From NCBI GenBank assembly GCA_016786705.1, contig JAEUVV010000006.1, positions 434,001 to 498,000 on the forward strand: a stretch of 64,000 nucleotides of DNA, read 5' to 3'. The translations under genes and the position numbers were made by a program. Positions within the stretch are counted from its first letter, which is position 1, and every line of letters starts with the position of its first letter. This DNA comes from Taibaiella sp. (GTDB lineage Bacteria; Bacteroidota; Bacteroidia; Chitinophagales; Chitinophagaceae). This document shows, piece after piece, positions 36,166-43,953 of this stretch. The notes below the pieces were generated by a model. The model was not told the origin of the DNA and did no database searches. It was given only the letters and a program-made list of their open reading frames with translations.

Positions 36166-37164
36166 ATGAAAATAGATATCCATACCCATATAATGCCGGA
36201 GCATATTCCGAATTGGTTTGAAAAATTCGGTTACGGTGATTTTATTACCCTGCAGCATCATAAACCTTGTTGCGCCAAAATGATCAAAGGCGATACCTTC
36301 TTCAGGGAGGTAGAGCAAAACTGCTGGGATGCAGGTACCAGGATGAAAGAAATGGATGATACAGAAGTTACCGTGCAGGTTTTGTCGACCATCCCGGTTT
36401 TGTTTAACTACTGGGCCAATCCCAAACACGGATTAGAAACCTCAAGGTTCTTCAATGACCATATCGCGTCTGTTGTGGCACAACATCCTTCCCGCTTTAT
36501 AGGCCTGGGTACGGTGCCTTTGCAAAATGTTGACCTGGCGATCAAAGAAATGGAACGCTGTATTAAAGAGCTTAAGATGCCGGGTATTGAAATAGGGTCT
36601 AATATAAATGGTAAAAACCTGAGTGATCCTTCTTTCTTCCCTTTCTGGGAAGCCGCCGAAAAAATGGGCGCGAGTATTTTTGTGCATCCCTGGGAAATGA
36701 TGGGTGAGCAGGATATGGCGCGCTATTGGCTCCCCTGGCTGGTAGGCATGCCGGCAGAAACCTCCAGGGCGATCTGTTCTATGATCTTTGGCGGGGTATT
36801 TGAAAAATTCCCGCATTTAAAAGTAGCTTTTGCTCATGGCGGCGGTAGCTTCCCGGCAACTATAGGCCGTATACAGCATGGTTTTGATGTACGCCCTGAT
36901 CTCTGCGCGATCGATAATGCTATAGCGCCAAGAGAATACATTGGTAAGTTCTGGATTGACGCTTTGGTACATGATGCGCAGGCCCTGGATTTTGTGATCG
37001 ACGTAATGGGTGCCGATAAGATCTGTATGGGTAGTGATTATCCTTTCCCGCTGGGTGAGCATCATCCGGGTAAGCTGATTGAAACGCATATACATGATAA
37101 GGCTATTCAGGAAGCCTTATTAGCAAAGAATGCGATGGATTGGCTGGGTGTATACAGGTTTTAA
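36166..37164 (+). CDS. Aminocarboxymuconate-semialdehyde decarboxylase-like amidohydrolase
   Basis: A 332-residue TIM-barrel metal-dependent decarboxylase of the amidohydrolase 2 family. Metal ligands His6 and His8 (DIHTH), His174 (VHPWEMMG), and Asp291 (MGSDYPFPLG) are present, with His224 in AFAHGGGSFP as the catalytic base. The size and the string IFVHPWEMMG are typical of ACMSD, which removes CO2 from the kynurenine-pathway intermediate and diverts tryptophan carbon from NAD synthesis towards acetyl-CoA. No other kynurenine genes are seen in the window. It is monocistronic or weakly coupled to hemC 81 bp downstream. Confidence 0.9.
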   Translation: MKIDIHTHIMPEHIPNWFEKFGYGDFITLQHHKPCCAKMIKGDTFFREVEQNCWDAGTRMKEMDDTEVTVQVLSTIPVLFNYWANPKHGLETSRFFNDHIASVVAQHPSRFIGLGTVPLQNVDLAIKEMERCIKELKMPGIEIGSNINGKNLSDPSFFPFWEAAEKMGASIFVHPWEMMGEQDMARYWLPWLVGMPAETSRAICSMIFGGVFEKFPHLKVAFAHGGGSFPATIGRIQHGFDVRPDLCAIDNAIAPREYIGKFWIDALVHDAQALDFVIDVMGADKICMGSDYPFPLGEHHPGKLIETHIHDKAIQEALLAKNAMDWLGVYRF

Positions 37165-37245
37165 ATTTAATTCAAAAGTCAAAAATTAAAAATTCGAAAA
37201 GACCCGGAGGAAAACGCCCGACCGGATCTGAATATAATCTTTACA

Positions 37246-38154
37246 ATGAAAATAATAAGAATAGGGACCAGGGATAGTAAGCTGGCCCTGTGGCAGGCGA
37301 ACACAGTCAAAGACCTGCTGGAGCAAAACGGTTTTGCAACGGAGTTAGTACCGGTGAAAAGCGAAGGCGATCTGGATTTAGTAACACCGCTTTACGCGAT
37401 GGGTGTAGAAGGAGTGTTTACAAAAACCCTGGACGCTTATTTGTTAAGCGATAAAATAGATATTGCGGTACACTCTATGAAAGATGTGCCTACTCAATTG
37501 GCGCAAGGCATCGTGCAGGCAGCCGTACTGCCGAGAGCTTCTGCCAGGGATATTTTAGTCTTTCCCAAAGGAAAATCAAAGCAGGAAGTATATACCAAGA
37601 TCGGGACCGGGTCGGTACGTCGTAAGGCTTTACTGTTAAACCGTTACCCTGGATGTGTGATAGAAAACCTGCGGGGTAATGTACAGACGCGTTTACAAAA
37701 ACTGGAAGTCAGCGACTGGGATGCAGCGGTATTTGCAGAAGCTGGTTTGTCCAGGGTAGCTTTATTGCCGGAGCAATATGAAATATTAGACTGGATGTTG
37801 CCGGCACCTGCGCAAGGGGCTATAATGATCGTATGCAGGGCCGGGGACAATGATTGCCTGCAAGCGACAAAAACATTCAATGATGCTGCTACAGCAATGG
37901 CGGTAAAAGTAGAGCGTGATTTTTTGAAAACCCTCATGGGCGGTTGTTCTACACCGGTGAGCGCGTTCGTGGAGGTTAAAGAAGAACAACTCTTTTTTAA
38001 AGGCAGTATTTGTAGTGTGGATGGAAAAACATTGATAGAACATGAAGCTGTATTTCCTGTAGCACAGGCGGCAGAAGCCGGGACTATTGCCGGGAATGTG
38101 GTGCTGGCAAAAGGCGGCAAAGCTATAGTGGACCAGATAAGGGGGCACCTTTAA
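37246..38154 (+). CDS. hemC: Hydroxymethylbilane synthase (porphobilinogen deaminase)
   Basis: A 302-residue enzyme that links four porphobilinogen units into hydroxymethylbilane in heme synthesis. Landmarks: GTRDSKLALWQA (7-18), catalytic Asp80 in HSMKD, the substrate-binding arginines in GTGSVRRKALL (120-130) and NLRGNVQTRL (141-150), and the cofactor-binding Cys234 in GGCSTPVSAF. Length matches the family. Other heme genes are not adjacent. A short terminator (38174-38202) follows. Confidence 0.97.
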   Translation: MKIIRIGTRDSKLALWQANTVKDLLEQNGFATELVPVKSEGDLDLVTPLYAMGVEGVFTKTLDAYLLSDKIDIAVHSMKDVPTQLAQGIVQAAVLPRASARDILVFPKGKSKQEVYTKIGTGSVRRKALLLNRYPGCVIENLRGNVQTRLQKLEVSDWDAAVFAEAGLSRVALLPEQYEILDWMLPAPAQGAIMIVCRAGDNDCLQATKTFNDAATAMAVKVERDFLKTLMGGCSTPVSAFVEVKEEQLFFKGSICSVDGKTLIEHEAVFPVAQAAEAGTIAGNVVLAKGGKAIVDQIRGHL

Positions 38155-38173
38155 TCAATAGAATTGGAAAAGT

Positions 38174-38202
38174 AAAGCAGGAGATTGTTCTTCTGCTTTT
38201 TT
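38174..38202 (+). terminator. Terminator of hemC
   Basis: Arms AAAGCAGGAG (38174-38183) and CTTCTGCTTT (38190-38199) with one G-T pair, 6-nt loop, T-run to 38202. Confidence 0.8.
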
Positions 38203-38295
38203 ATTACGGATAAGCCTTGTTAGTACAGGAAAATGGCTCTTAACGGACTTTCTTATACCTAAATACTTTCACTATAAATAGGGTATTTTTCCTGA

Positions 38296-38325
38296 TTGTT
38301 TGCGAAGTGCCGGGATCTAATTTTG
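38296..38325 (+). promoter_or_regulatory. Promoter of the S74-domain protein gene
   Basis: TTG (38296-38298), 19-bp spacer, TAATTTTG (38318-38325); start expected near 38331. Confidence 0.55.
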
Positions 38326-38362
38326 ACATTATAAATTTATCTGTAACATCAAAAATTAGGTC

Positions 38363-39508
38363 ATGAAAAGTATTTTAACCACAATCACTCTTTGCCTGCT
38401 GTTCTTTGGCAGCAGCTTTGCACAACCTTTGAATTTTAACTACCAGGGTATTGCCAGGAATGCGTCTGGCGCTCCGCTAGTTAACCAGAATATCGGCCTG
38501 CGTATCAGTATTTTAGACAATGCAGATGTGACCGTTTTCTCAGAATCCCATATGGCGACAACCAATGCTTATGGCCTGTATAGCCTGCAGATCGGAGATG
38601 GCACAGCGATCACAGGAACTATGAGTGCTGCTGCCGCTTTAAGCAGGGCAAAAATTAAAGTAGAAGTGGACCCGGCAGGTGGTACGAGCTATACCGATCT
38701 TGGTACACAGCAATTGAATTCAGTGCCTTTTGCTTTTACGGCAAAAGGTGTAGAAGCCACGTCAGATGGGGGTACCGGGCTTAGAGGTACTACCGCCAGC
38801 AGCCTTTGGTGGGGCTTTTATGAGGCGGGCCAGTACAGGGGCTATCTTGGTAGTTATTCCGGTAAGAATGAAGACGTTGATTTTGGTACCGGTGGCGGTA
38901 ACAATATCGGGTCGGTACACCTCACTGTAGCAGCTGTCCCTAAATTGACTGTAGACTCTATCGGCAATGTCGGTATCGGCACCCGTTTCCCTAAATACCG
39001 TTTACAGGTAGATGGTATTACAGGTAGCTTCAATGACAATGGTATCCGGATTCAAAATACCACAGCCAATACCGGTTGGAGTTTCTATGCCTCTTCTTCT
39101 GGAGATATGATCATAGGTAAAACAGGAAACCTGGGCTATTTCAATGGAACAACAGGTGCTTATTCCGCAAGCTCTGATGCAAGGTTGAAGACAAACATCC
39201 GGAATATGGAAACCATTCTGCCAAAATTGAAATTACTGGAAGCTAAACGCTATGAATTTAAACAAAATAACCCCGAGCATATCCAGTCCATCGGGTTCCT
39301 GGCACAGGATGTGCAACAAGTATTCCCTGAATTAATCACGGTAAATAAAAATAACGAGGGAAATCCGCAAGTGGATCAACAATTAGGCATGGATTATTCA
39401 GGATTGAGTGTAATCGCCATCAAAGCGATCCAGGAACAACAAGCACAAATCGAAGCTTTAAAAGCGGAAATAGCCGCTTTAAGAGCAGAAATGAAAAGCA
39501 ACAAATAA
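38363..39508 (+). CDS. Secreted protein with a C-terminal S74 (intramolecular chaperone) domain
   Basis: A 381-residue protein. Signal peptide (1-20, GSSFAQ), an Ig-like N-terminal region common in Bacteroidota (LNFNYQGIARNASGAPLVNQNIGLRISIL, 23-51), a Gly/Ser-rich beta-helix-like middle (about 135-265), and an S74 peptidase-type domain beginning at the self-cleavage motif SDARLKTNI (271-279) and running through YEFKQNN and SIGFLAQDVQQVFPELI to a coiled coil (355-379). In phage tailspikes and related proteins this domain trimerises a beta-helix and then releases itself. Here there is no phage context, so a trimeric surface fibre is the likely product. A small T9SS protein gene follows 33 bp downstream. 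Confidence 0.85.
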   Translation: MKSILTTITLCLLFFGSSFAQPLNFNYQGIARNASGAPLVNQNIGLRISILDNADVTVFSESHMATTNAYGLYSLQIGDGTAITGTMSAAAALSRAKIKVEVDPAGGTSYTDLGTQQLNSVPFAFTAKGVEATSDGGTGLRGTTASSLWWGFYEAGQYRGYLGSYSGKNEDVDFGTGGGNNIGSVHLTVAAVPKLTVDSIGNVGIGTRFPKYRLQVDGITGSFNDNGIRIQNTTANTGWSFYASSSGDMIIGKTGNLGYFNGTTGAYSASSDARLKTNIRNMETILPKLKLLEAKRYEFKQNNPEHIQSIGFLAQDVQQVFPELITVNKNNEGNPQVDQQLGMDYSGLSVIAIKAIQEQQAQIEALKAEIAALRAEMKSNK

Positions 39509-39541
39509 TGCTCCCTATATGTAAACCATAAATTTTAAGAT

Positions 39542-40057
39542 ATGAAAAGCTTACAAATAGTGTTAGTCACCCTGATTATGGCCAGCTTAAGCGGTATATG
39601 CGCTGCACAATCGCTTGGCCCTGCCACAATAAACGCGGCGGGAGGTAGCGCTGCGGTAGCCGGGAATACCCATGAATGGTCTGTAGGAGAAATGGTCTTG
39701 GTCAATACTGTGACTACTACCGGCTTAGTAGTGACCCAGGGCATTTTGCAACCCATGCTGCAGGTTACCGGTATCCATGATAATGAACTTGCTTTAGAAG
39801 GAATGAGCATCTATCCTAATCCGGCCAGCGACCAGTTGAGCATAAAATTTAATCTTGCCCGCAACCTTGAGGTAACGCTTAAACTGTCTGATGTTTCGGG
39901 ACGGACACAATATGTCAGAAAAATAAAGGACCATAACGGATCAGAATTGATCACAATGGATTTCAGGCCATATGCCAGTGGTGTTTACCTGTTGCAGGTA
40001 GCCACTTCCGATAAAAGTAAAACCTACATCAATACCTTTAAGGTAGTTAAAAACTAA
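39542..40057 (+). CDS. Small T9SS-sorting-domain protein
   Basis: A 171-residue protein: signal peptide (1-23, SGICAAQ), a short passenger of about 60 residues (SLGPATINAAGGSAAVAGNTHEWSVGEM, then GLVVTQGILQP) and a T9SS sorting domain (from about 88: LEGMSIYPNPASDQLSIKFN, ending YINTFKVVKN). The passenger motif is frequent in Bacteroidota proteins of this size and has no known activity. It is co-directional with the S74-domain gene and separated from it by 33 bp, so the pair is probably co-expressed. A terminator follows at 40074-40124. Confidence 0.85.
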   Translation: MKSLQIVLVTLIMASLSGICAAQSLGPATINAAGGSAAVAGNTHEWSVGEMVLVNTVTTTGLVVTQGILQPMLQVTGIHDNELALEGMSIYPNPASDQLSIKFNLARNLEVTLKLSDVSGRTQYVRKIKDHNGSELITMDFRPYASGVYLLQVATSDKSKTYINTFKVVKN

Positions 40058-40073
40058 CCTGCATAAATCTAAG

Positions 40074-40124
40074 GAAGCGGCCTGGGCCTAAGTAAATTTT
40101 ACCTGCCCATGACCGCTTCTTTTT
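40074..40124 (+). terminator. Terminator of the small T9SS gene
   Basis: Outer arms GAAGCGG (40074-40080) and CCGCTTC (40113-40119), inner pair GGGC/GCCC, then TTTTT. Long loop. Confidence 0.7.
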
Positions 40125-40134
40125 GCTGGTTACT

Positions 40135-40785
40135 TTAGTAAGCTGCTGTAAACCTCTGCCTGATGTACTTGCTTTGCTCCAGTTCATCTGCCAGTGCAAC
40201 AGCTACATCTTCCACTGAAAGTACACTTCTGCCATCTTCATTAAATACAGGGTTTTCCAGTGCTGTACGGTAAGTTCCTTTTCTTACACCCGCGGTCCCC
40301 TGGTGCATTTCAATAGCCGGGCTGAAAAAAGTCCAGTCTAATGTTTCATTAGTTTTTATCTCGTTCAGGTAATCTCTCGCTGCAAGTGCGCCGGGCTTGA
40401 TTTCAGCCGGGAACTCGGGAGTGTCTACCAGTTGCAATCCTTCTGCTATAAAAAGACTGCCGGCGCCACCTACGGTGATAAAACGTTTTACGCCGGAAGC
40501 TGCTACAGCCTTTTCGATATGCCGCGCACCGCTCAGGAAGTCATTGTAAATATTCGGGTTGGTCCAGCCGGCGTTAAAGGTGCTGATTACCGCGTCGCTG
40601 CCTTTGATCGCTTCTGCCAGTGCAGCTTCGTCATTTACATCAACGGCTTTTGCCTGTACCTTTTCGTTGGCCGGAACTTTGTCCGTATTCCGGGCGATCG
40701 CGATTACTTCATTGCCCCGGTTGACCAATTCATTGACTACCTGTGTGCCTACAAATCCGGTGGCACCGATTACTGCTACTTTCAT
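40135..40785 (-). CDS. NAD(P)-binding atypical SDR (YwnB/NmrA-like oxidoreductase)
   Basis: A 216-residue Rossmann protein. The N-terminus MKVAVIGATGFVGTQVVNEL holds the GxxGxxG nucleotide site of atypical short-chain dehydrogenases; IARN at 34-37 and AVDVNDEAALAEAIKGSDAVIS at about 48-69 complete the fold, and the active-site YxxxK of classical SDRs is absent. This family includes YwnB, whose gene in Bacillus subtilis also neighbours an Rrf2 regulator. Here an Rrf2-type regulator gene lies 55 bp upstream on the same strand, and the gap contains a 19-bp dyad. Probably an NAD(P)H-linked quinone or electrophile reductase; substrate unknown. Confidence 0.88.
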   Translation of the reverse strand: MKVAVIGATGFVGTQVVNELVNRGNEVIAIARNTDKVPANEKVQAKAVDVNDEAALAEAIKGSDAVISTFNAGWTNPNIYNDFLSGARHIEKAVAASGVKRFITVGGAGSLFIAEGLQLVDTPEFPAEIKPGALAARDYLNEIKTNETLDWTFFSPAIEMHQGTAGVRKGTYRTALENPVFNEDGRSVLSVEDVAVALADELEQSKYIRQRFTAAY

Positions 40786-40804
40786 GTTTATTTGTTTTTT
40801 TAAA

Positions 40805-40823
40805 TGTAATAAAATATGTTACA
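40805..40823. promoter_or_regulatory. Candidate Rrf2-type operator, site 1 (upstream of the reductase gene)
   Basis: TGTAATAAAATATGTTACA, with dyad arms GTAAT/GTTAC-type. Its 17-bp core GTAA-N-AAAATAT-N-TTAC recurs exactly at 41279-41295. It lies 20 bp upstream of the reductase ATG and overlaps a -7-like box. Confidence 0.6.
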
Positions 40824-40840
40824 ATTTGGGTTAAAAAAAT

Positions 40841-41248
40841 TTAGAATACTTTACTGAATTCAGCCAAGGTCTTTTTTCCTAAAAAATTCAGGACCTTTTG
40901 TTCTGCTTCGGCATATAATGTTGCTAATTCCGCGTTTATATTTTTACCGACAGGACATGCCGGGTTCGGATGTTGATTTTGTTTACCGAGAAGACTGGAC
41001 TGCCTTACTGCCTGGTATACATCAGCAAGCTTTATTTTTTTTGCGCTTAGGGCCAGGCGCGTACCGCCTTCTTTTCCCGCCAGGCTCTCTACAAGGCCTG
41101 CCTTTTTCAGTACCGAAATCTCTTTACGCACGATTACCGGGTTAACACCGATACTTCCTGCGATCCATTCGGAAGTCAGCAAGTTGCCGTCATTATGCGC
41201 CAAAAGCGATAATATATGTAAAGCCGTGGATAACCTGGTATTGTTCAT
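40841..41248 (-). CDS. Rrf2-family transcriptional regulator (YwnA-like)
   Basis: A 135-residue winged-helix regulator. The N-terminus MNNTRLSTALHILSLLA is the typical Rrf2 start; the helix-turn-helix and wing span about 23-70 (SEWIAGSIGVNPVIVRKEISVLKKAGLVES, then GGTRLAL). Only one cysteine exists (Cys98 in NPACPVGK), so it does not carry the three-cysteine iron-sulfur site of IscR or NsrR; a single-cysteine redox or electrophile switch is possible. Located directly upstream of a YwnB-like reductase. A well-formed promoter at 41257-41286 has a 17-bp dyad on its -33 box, suggesting autoregulation. Confidence 0.9.
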   Translation of the reverse strand: MNNTRLSTALHILSLLAHNDGNLLTSEWIAGSIGVNPVIVRKEISVLKKAGLVESLAGKEGGTRLALSAKKIKLADVYQAVRQSSLLGKQNQHPNPACPVGKNINAELATLYAEAEQKVLNFLGKKTLAEFSKVF

Positions 41249-41256
41249 TCTCTAAG

Positions 41257-41286
41257 CAAAAGTAAAGTTTTTTTAATAGTAACAAA
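41257..41286 (-). promoter_or_regulatory. Promoter of the Rrf2 regulator gene
   Basis: On the minus strand: TTTG (41283-41286), 18-bp spacer, TACTTTTG (41257-41264). The dyad at 41278-41296 covers the -33 TTTG. The predicted start lies only a few nucleotides before the ATG (41248), so the message may be nearly leaderless. Confidence 0.6.
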
Positions 41287-41296
41287 ATATATTACA
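41278..41296. promoter_or_regulatory. Candidate Rrf2-type operator, site 2 (rrf2 promoter)
   Basis: AGTAACAAAATATATTACA; core 41279-41295 identical in pattern to site 1 (GTAA-N-AAAATAT-N-TTAC). It overlaps the rrf2 -33 box and stands 96 bp upstream of the divergent Crp-family gene. Confidence 0.62.
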
Positions 41297-41334
41297 GTTA
41301 AAATTTTTAAAAGGGCTTATCACCCTGTGATCAA

Positions 41335-41368
41335 TTTGTTAATTGCTGGAATACTTTAAATACATTTG
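41335..41368 (+). promoter_or_regulatory. Promoter of the Crp-family regulator gene
   Basis: TTTG (41335-41338), 22-bp spacer, TACATTTG (41361-41368). The spacer is slightly long; the -7 box is an exact match. Confidence 0.45.
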
Positions 41369-41391
41369 TAAGATCAAATAATTGTGACACC

Positions 41392-41964
41392 GTGAATGAT
41401 TTGCTTTTAGCCTACCTGGCACAAAATAGCATATGCACTGCAGAAGAAGCACAGCAGCTTGTGGATATGGCCCCGATAAAGACCTTTAAAAAAGGGACTT
41501 TATTGTTGGAGGAGGGACAGCGTTCTCGTGAAGAGTATTTTATTATTAAGGGTTGCCTGCGTGCTTACTATATCATTGACGGGGAAGAAAAAACCACGGA
41601 ATTTTACACGGAGTTTGAGGCGGTATCCCCGATTTGCGTAGCTGCCAAGGAACCTTCTACTTATTACCTCAGTTGCCTGGAGGATGCGGTTTTAATCGTG
41701 TCTGATGCAGAAATGCAGCAAAATGTCTTTGAGCAGTTTCCACAACTGGAGCGGGTGTGCAGAACGATGACAGAACAGGTTTTAGCCAAAAAGCAAAAAG
41801 CTTTGAACCACTTTAAAATTCAAAGCCCGGAACAGCGCTACCTGGAACTCCTGGCAGCTGACCCCGGTTTGATACAGCGGGTACCCCAATACCAGCTGGC
41901 TTCTTACTTAGGGATCACCCCGCAATCTTTAAGCCGTTTGCGGAACCGCCTGGCTAAAAAATAA
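41392..41964 (+). CDS. Crp/Fnr-family transcriptional regulator
   Basis: A 190-residue regulator beginning with GTG at 41392; an ATG four bases later is out of frame, and no other in-frame start suits the fold. Cyclic-nucleotide-binding-like beta-roll at about 25-105 (IKTFKKGTLLLEEGQRSREEYFIIKGCLRAYY), dimerisation helix, and winged helix-turn-helix at the end (QYQLASYLGITPQSLSRLRNRLAKK). It is followed after 80 bp by a dehydrogenase gene on the same strand, which is a likely target. Divergent from the Rrf2-reductase operon. The C-terminal half resembles that of the regulator at 2526. Confidence 0.88.
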   Translation: MNDLLLAYLAQNSICTAEEAQQLVDMAPIKTFKKGTLLLEEGQRSREEYFIIKGCLRAYYIIDGEEKTTEFYTEFEAVSPICVAAKEPSTYYLSCLEDAVLIVSDAEMQQNVFEQFPQLERVCRTMTEQVLAKKQKALNHFKIQSPEQRYLELLAADPGLIQRVPQYQLASYLGITPQSLSRLRNRLAKK

Positions 41965-42044
41965 GCTATCTTTCATTTCTTAACTTAAGTGAACCAACCG
42001 GGAACGGTTACTGTACTAATATTGCCTAAAGCAATCAAAAGTAT

Positions 42045-42998
42045 ATGGAACAACAGTTCATGAAAGCCGCGGTATGCGAAGCTTATGGAAAACCTGAAAC
42101 AGTAATTGTAAAGCAAGTCCCGAAGCCCGCCATCAGGCCCGGAGAGATTTTGATCAAAGTGATGGCCAGCACGGTCAATTCGGGCGACGTGCGCATGCGT
42201 GGCCTGAAAGTCAATGGCTGGATGAAGCTGGTGATGCGCCTCATCCTGGGATTTTCAAAACCAAGAAAAAGCATCCTGGGCGTAACGTTCTCCGGGGTAG
42301 TGGAGCGGGTGGGCGCAAAGGTGAGCCGGTTTAAACCCGGCGATAAATTGTTCGGGCTTACCGGGTTTCGTTTTGGTGCTCATGCAGAATATCTCTGTCT
42401 TTCAGAGCGGGCAACAATGATAGAAATGCCGGCAAATGCGGGCTTTGAGGCTGCTGCCGCTTTACCTTTCGGGGCACACACCGCCATACACTTTTTGCAG
42501 GCTGCCGGTATCGAAAAGCTAAACCGGCCAAGAGTGGCGATCTACGGGGCTACCGGTTCGGTAGGAATTGCCGCGCTACAGGTAGCTGCTCACTATGGGG
42601 CAATCATTACGGCAGTGTGCAGCTCCAGGGCTGCCCCTTCTTTAAGCACATTTACCATTGACAATATTGTTCTTTATGATAAAACGGAGTTTACCAGGTC
42701 AGGGCAGCAGTATGATATCATTTTTGATGCGGTTGGAAAGCTTTCAAAAAAGGAATGCCGTTCTTTATTAGCACCCCATGGTAAGTTTGTGACGGTGGGT
42801 GGTATGGCTGTAGCCAGAGAAAATAAGGAACAGCTGGATTTGGTACGTCAATTGTTTGAAGCGGGCAATTACCAAGCGGTAATCGATAAGGCCTTTAGCC
42901 TGGATGAGATCGTAGCGGCCCATGAATATGTAGATACCGGCAGGAAAATCGGGAATGTGGTCCTGAAGATCGGGCAGGAAGAGGTTAGTTCGCTTTAA
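42045..42998 (+). CDS. NAD(P)-dependent alcohol dehydrogenase, quinone-oxidoreductase type
   Basis: A 317-residue medium-chain dehydrogenase/reductase. GroES-like domain (about 10-125: KAAVCEAYGKPETVIVKQVPKPAIRPGEILIKV, then MASTVNSGDVRMRG) and Rossmann domain with YGATGSVGIAALQVA (about 167-181). No zinc-binding cysteine cluster is visible, so it belongs to the NADPH:quinone oxidoreductase or enoyl reductase-like group rather than the zinc alcohol dehydrogenases. The end (AHEYVDTGRKIGNVVLKIG) is typical. It follows a Crp-family regulator gene. Its last 14 bases overlap the end of the convergent apaG gene. Confidence 0.9.
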   Translation: MEQQFMKAAVCEAYGKPETVIVKQVPKPAIRPGEILIKVMASTVNSGDVRMRGLKVNGWMKLVMRLILGFSKPRKSILGVTFSGVVERVGAKVSRFKPGDKLFGLTGFRFGAHAEYLCLSERATMIEMPANAGFEAAAALPFGAHTAIHFLQAAGIEKLNRPRVAIYGATGSVGIAALQVAAHYGAIITAVCSSRAAPSLSTFTIDNIVLYDKTEFTRSGQQYDIIFDAVGKLSKKECRSLLAPHGKFVTVGGMAVARENKEQLDLVRQLFEAGNYQAVIDKAFSLDEIVAAHEYVDTGRKIGNVVLKIGQEEVSSL

Positions 42999-43380
42999 AA
43001 GGGGCAATCAGCATAAATTCCGGGATGATGACCTCGAAGTCTTTATTGGTATACAGGTTCCTGAAAAGATAAACCCCGTACATTTTACCTGCGTCTGAGC
43101 GGAGGTTGGCCGCGGATACGTATTGAAAGGTTTCATTGGCATCCAGGATCGGGGTCTGGCCTACAACACCTTCTCCATCTACTGTACGCAGCCCCAGGGT
43201 ACTGTCTACAATAAACCAGCTCCTGCGCAGCAGCTGTACCGGGACATTGGAATAATTGTCAATAGTAATTCTATAAGCAAACATATAGCTATTATTTACA
43301 GGGCTGCTTTGCTCAGGCCTGTAGAAAACCTCTACTGTAACACATACTCCTTCTGTGATCTTTTTTACCATCTTACTCAT
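42985..43380 (-). CDS. apaG: ApaG-domain protein
   Basis: A 131-residue beta-sandwich protein (ATG at 43380; a TTG at 43395 is less likely). Family landmarks: ITEGVCVTVEVFYRPEQSSP, YMFAYRITIDNYSNVPVQLLRRSW, DGEGVVGQTPIL and the GYMYGVYLF-like stretch (KMYGVYLFRN). Length fits ApaG (about 125 residues), a protein linked to cobalt/magnesium efflux in some bacteria; the molecular activity is not settled. Located 17 bp downstream of recX on the same strand, and overlapping by 14 bp the 3' end of the convergent dehydrogenase gene. Confidence 0.92.
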   Translation of the reverse strand: MSKMVKKITEGVCVTVEVFYRPEQSSPVNNSYMFAYRITIDNYSNVPVQLLRRSWFIVDSTLGLRTVDGEGVVGQTPILDANETFQYVSAANLRSDAGKMYGVYLFRNLYTNKDFEVIIPEFMLIAPFKAN

Positions 43381-43397
43381 ACGTCCAACAACCAAAT

Positions 43398-43862
43398 TTA
43401 CATACTTTCATCCGAATTCCAAACCTGCTGTATCAAATCACTTTCAAAGCCTTTCTGGAGTAAATAAGCGGCAATTTTCTGGCGTTTACGCCAGGGGTTG
43501 CGTTCCGTGCCCAGGCTTTGGCTTTTCTTTTCAAAAAGGGCAAGCAGCTTATCATAATAGTCTTTATCATCAATACTGTTCAAGCCTTTGTTGATGCAAT
43601 ATTCAGATACCTGTTTCTGTTTTAAATGCTGCCGGATCTTTACTTTTCCCCAGGATTGCATCCGGAATTTCCCACCGGCAAAAGCTACGGCAAAACGCTC
43701 CTCGTTCAGGAAATTTTCTTCAATTAAAATACCAATGGCTTCTTCCAGTTCTTCGCCATAGCAGCCCAGTTCCAGTAGTTTATGCCGCACTTCGCTATGA
43801 CAGCGCTCCTGGTAGGCACAGTAATGTTTTATGGTGGCTAATGTCGCTGCTAAAACCGTCAC
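43398..43862 (-). CDS. recX: Regulatory protein RecX
   Basis: A 154-residue alpha-helical repeat protein: YCAYQERCHSEVRHKLLELG (first repeat), EEAIGILIEENFLNEERFAVAFAGGKFRMQSWGKVKIRQHLKQKQV (second), then a third repeat ending KIAAYLLQKGFESDLIQQVW. These motifs (ERF-A-x-A, W-G-x-x-K-I) are diagnostic for RecX, which binds RecA filaments and limits strand exchange. recA is not adjacent. A -7 box (TAATTTTG on the minus strand, 43886-43893) lies 24 bp upstream. Co-transcribed with apaG and divergent from ruvB. Confidence 0.92.
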   Translation of the reverse strand: MTVLAATLATIKHYCAYQERCHSEVRHKLLELGCYGEELEEAIGILIEENFLNEERFAVAFAGGKFRMQSWGKVKIRQHLKQKQVSEYCINKGLNSIDDKDYYDKLLALFEKKSQSLGTERNPWRKRQKIAAYLLQKGFESDLIQQVWNSDESM

Positions 43863-43885
43863 GATCGTCTCTGTATAATTTTATT

Positions 43886-43893
43886 CAAAATTA
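43886..43893 (-). promoter_or_regulatory. -7 box of the recX-apaG promoter
   Basis: TAATTTTG on the minus strand, exact match to TAnnTTTG. Confidence 0.45.
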
Positions 43894-43937
43894 AGTATTT
43901 CTGCTATAGCAGGCACAGCAGAACTCCGGCAATAGTT

Positions 43938-43945
43938 TATCTTTG
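43938..43945 (+). promoter_or_regulatory. -7 box of the ruvB promoter
   Basis: TATCTTTG, exact match to TAnnTTTG, 9 bp before the ruvB ATG at 43954. Transcription would start close to the start codon. No -33 TTTG is seen. Confidence 0.4.
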
Positions 43946-43953
43946 TATAGAAT

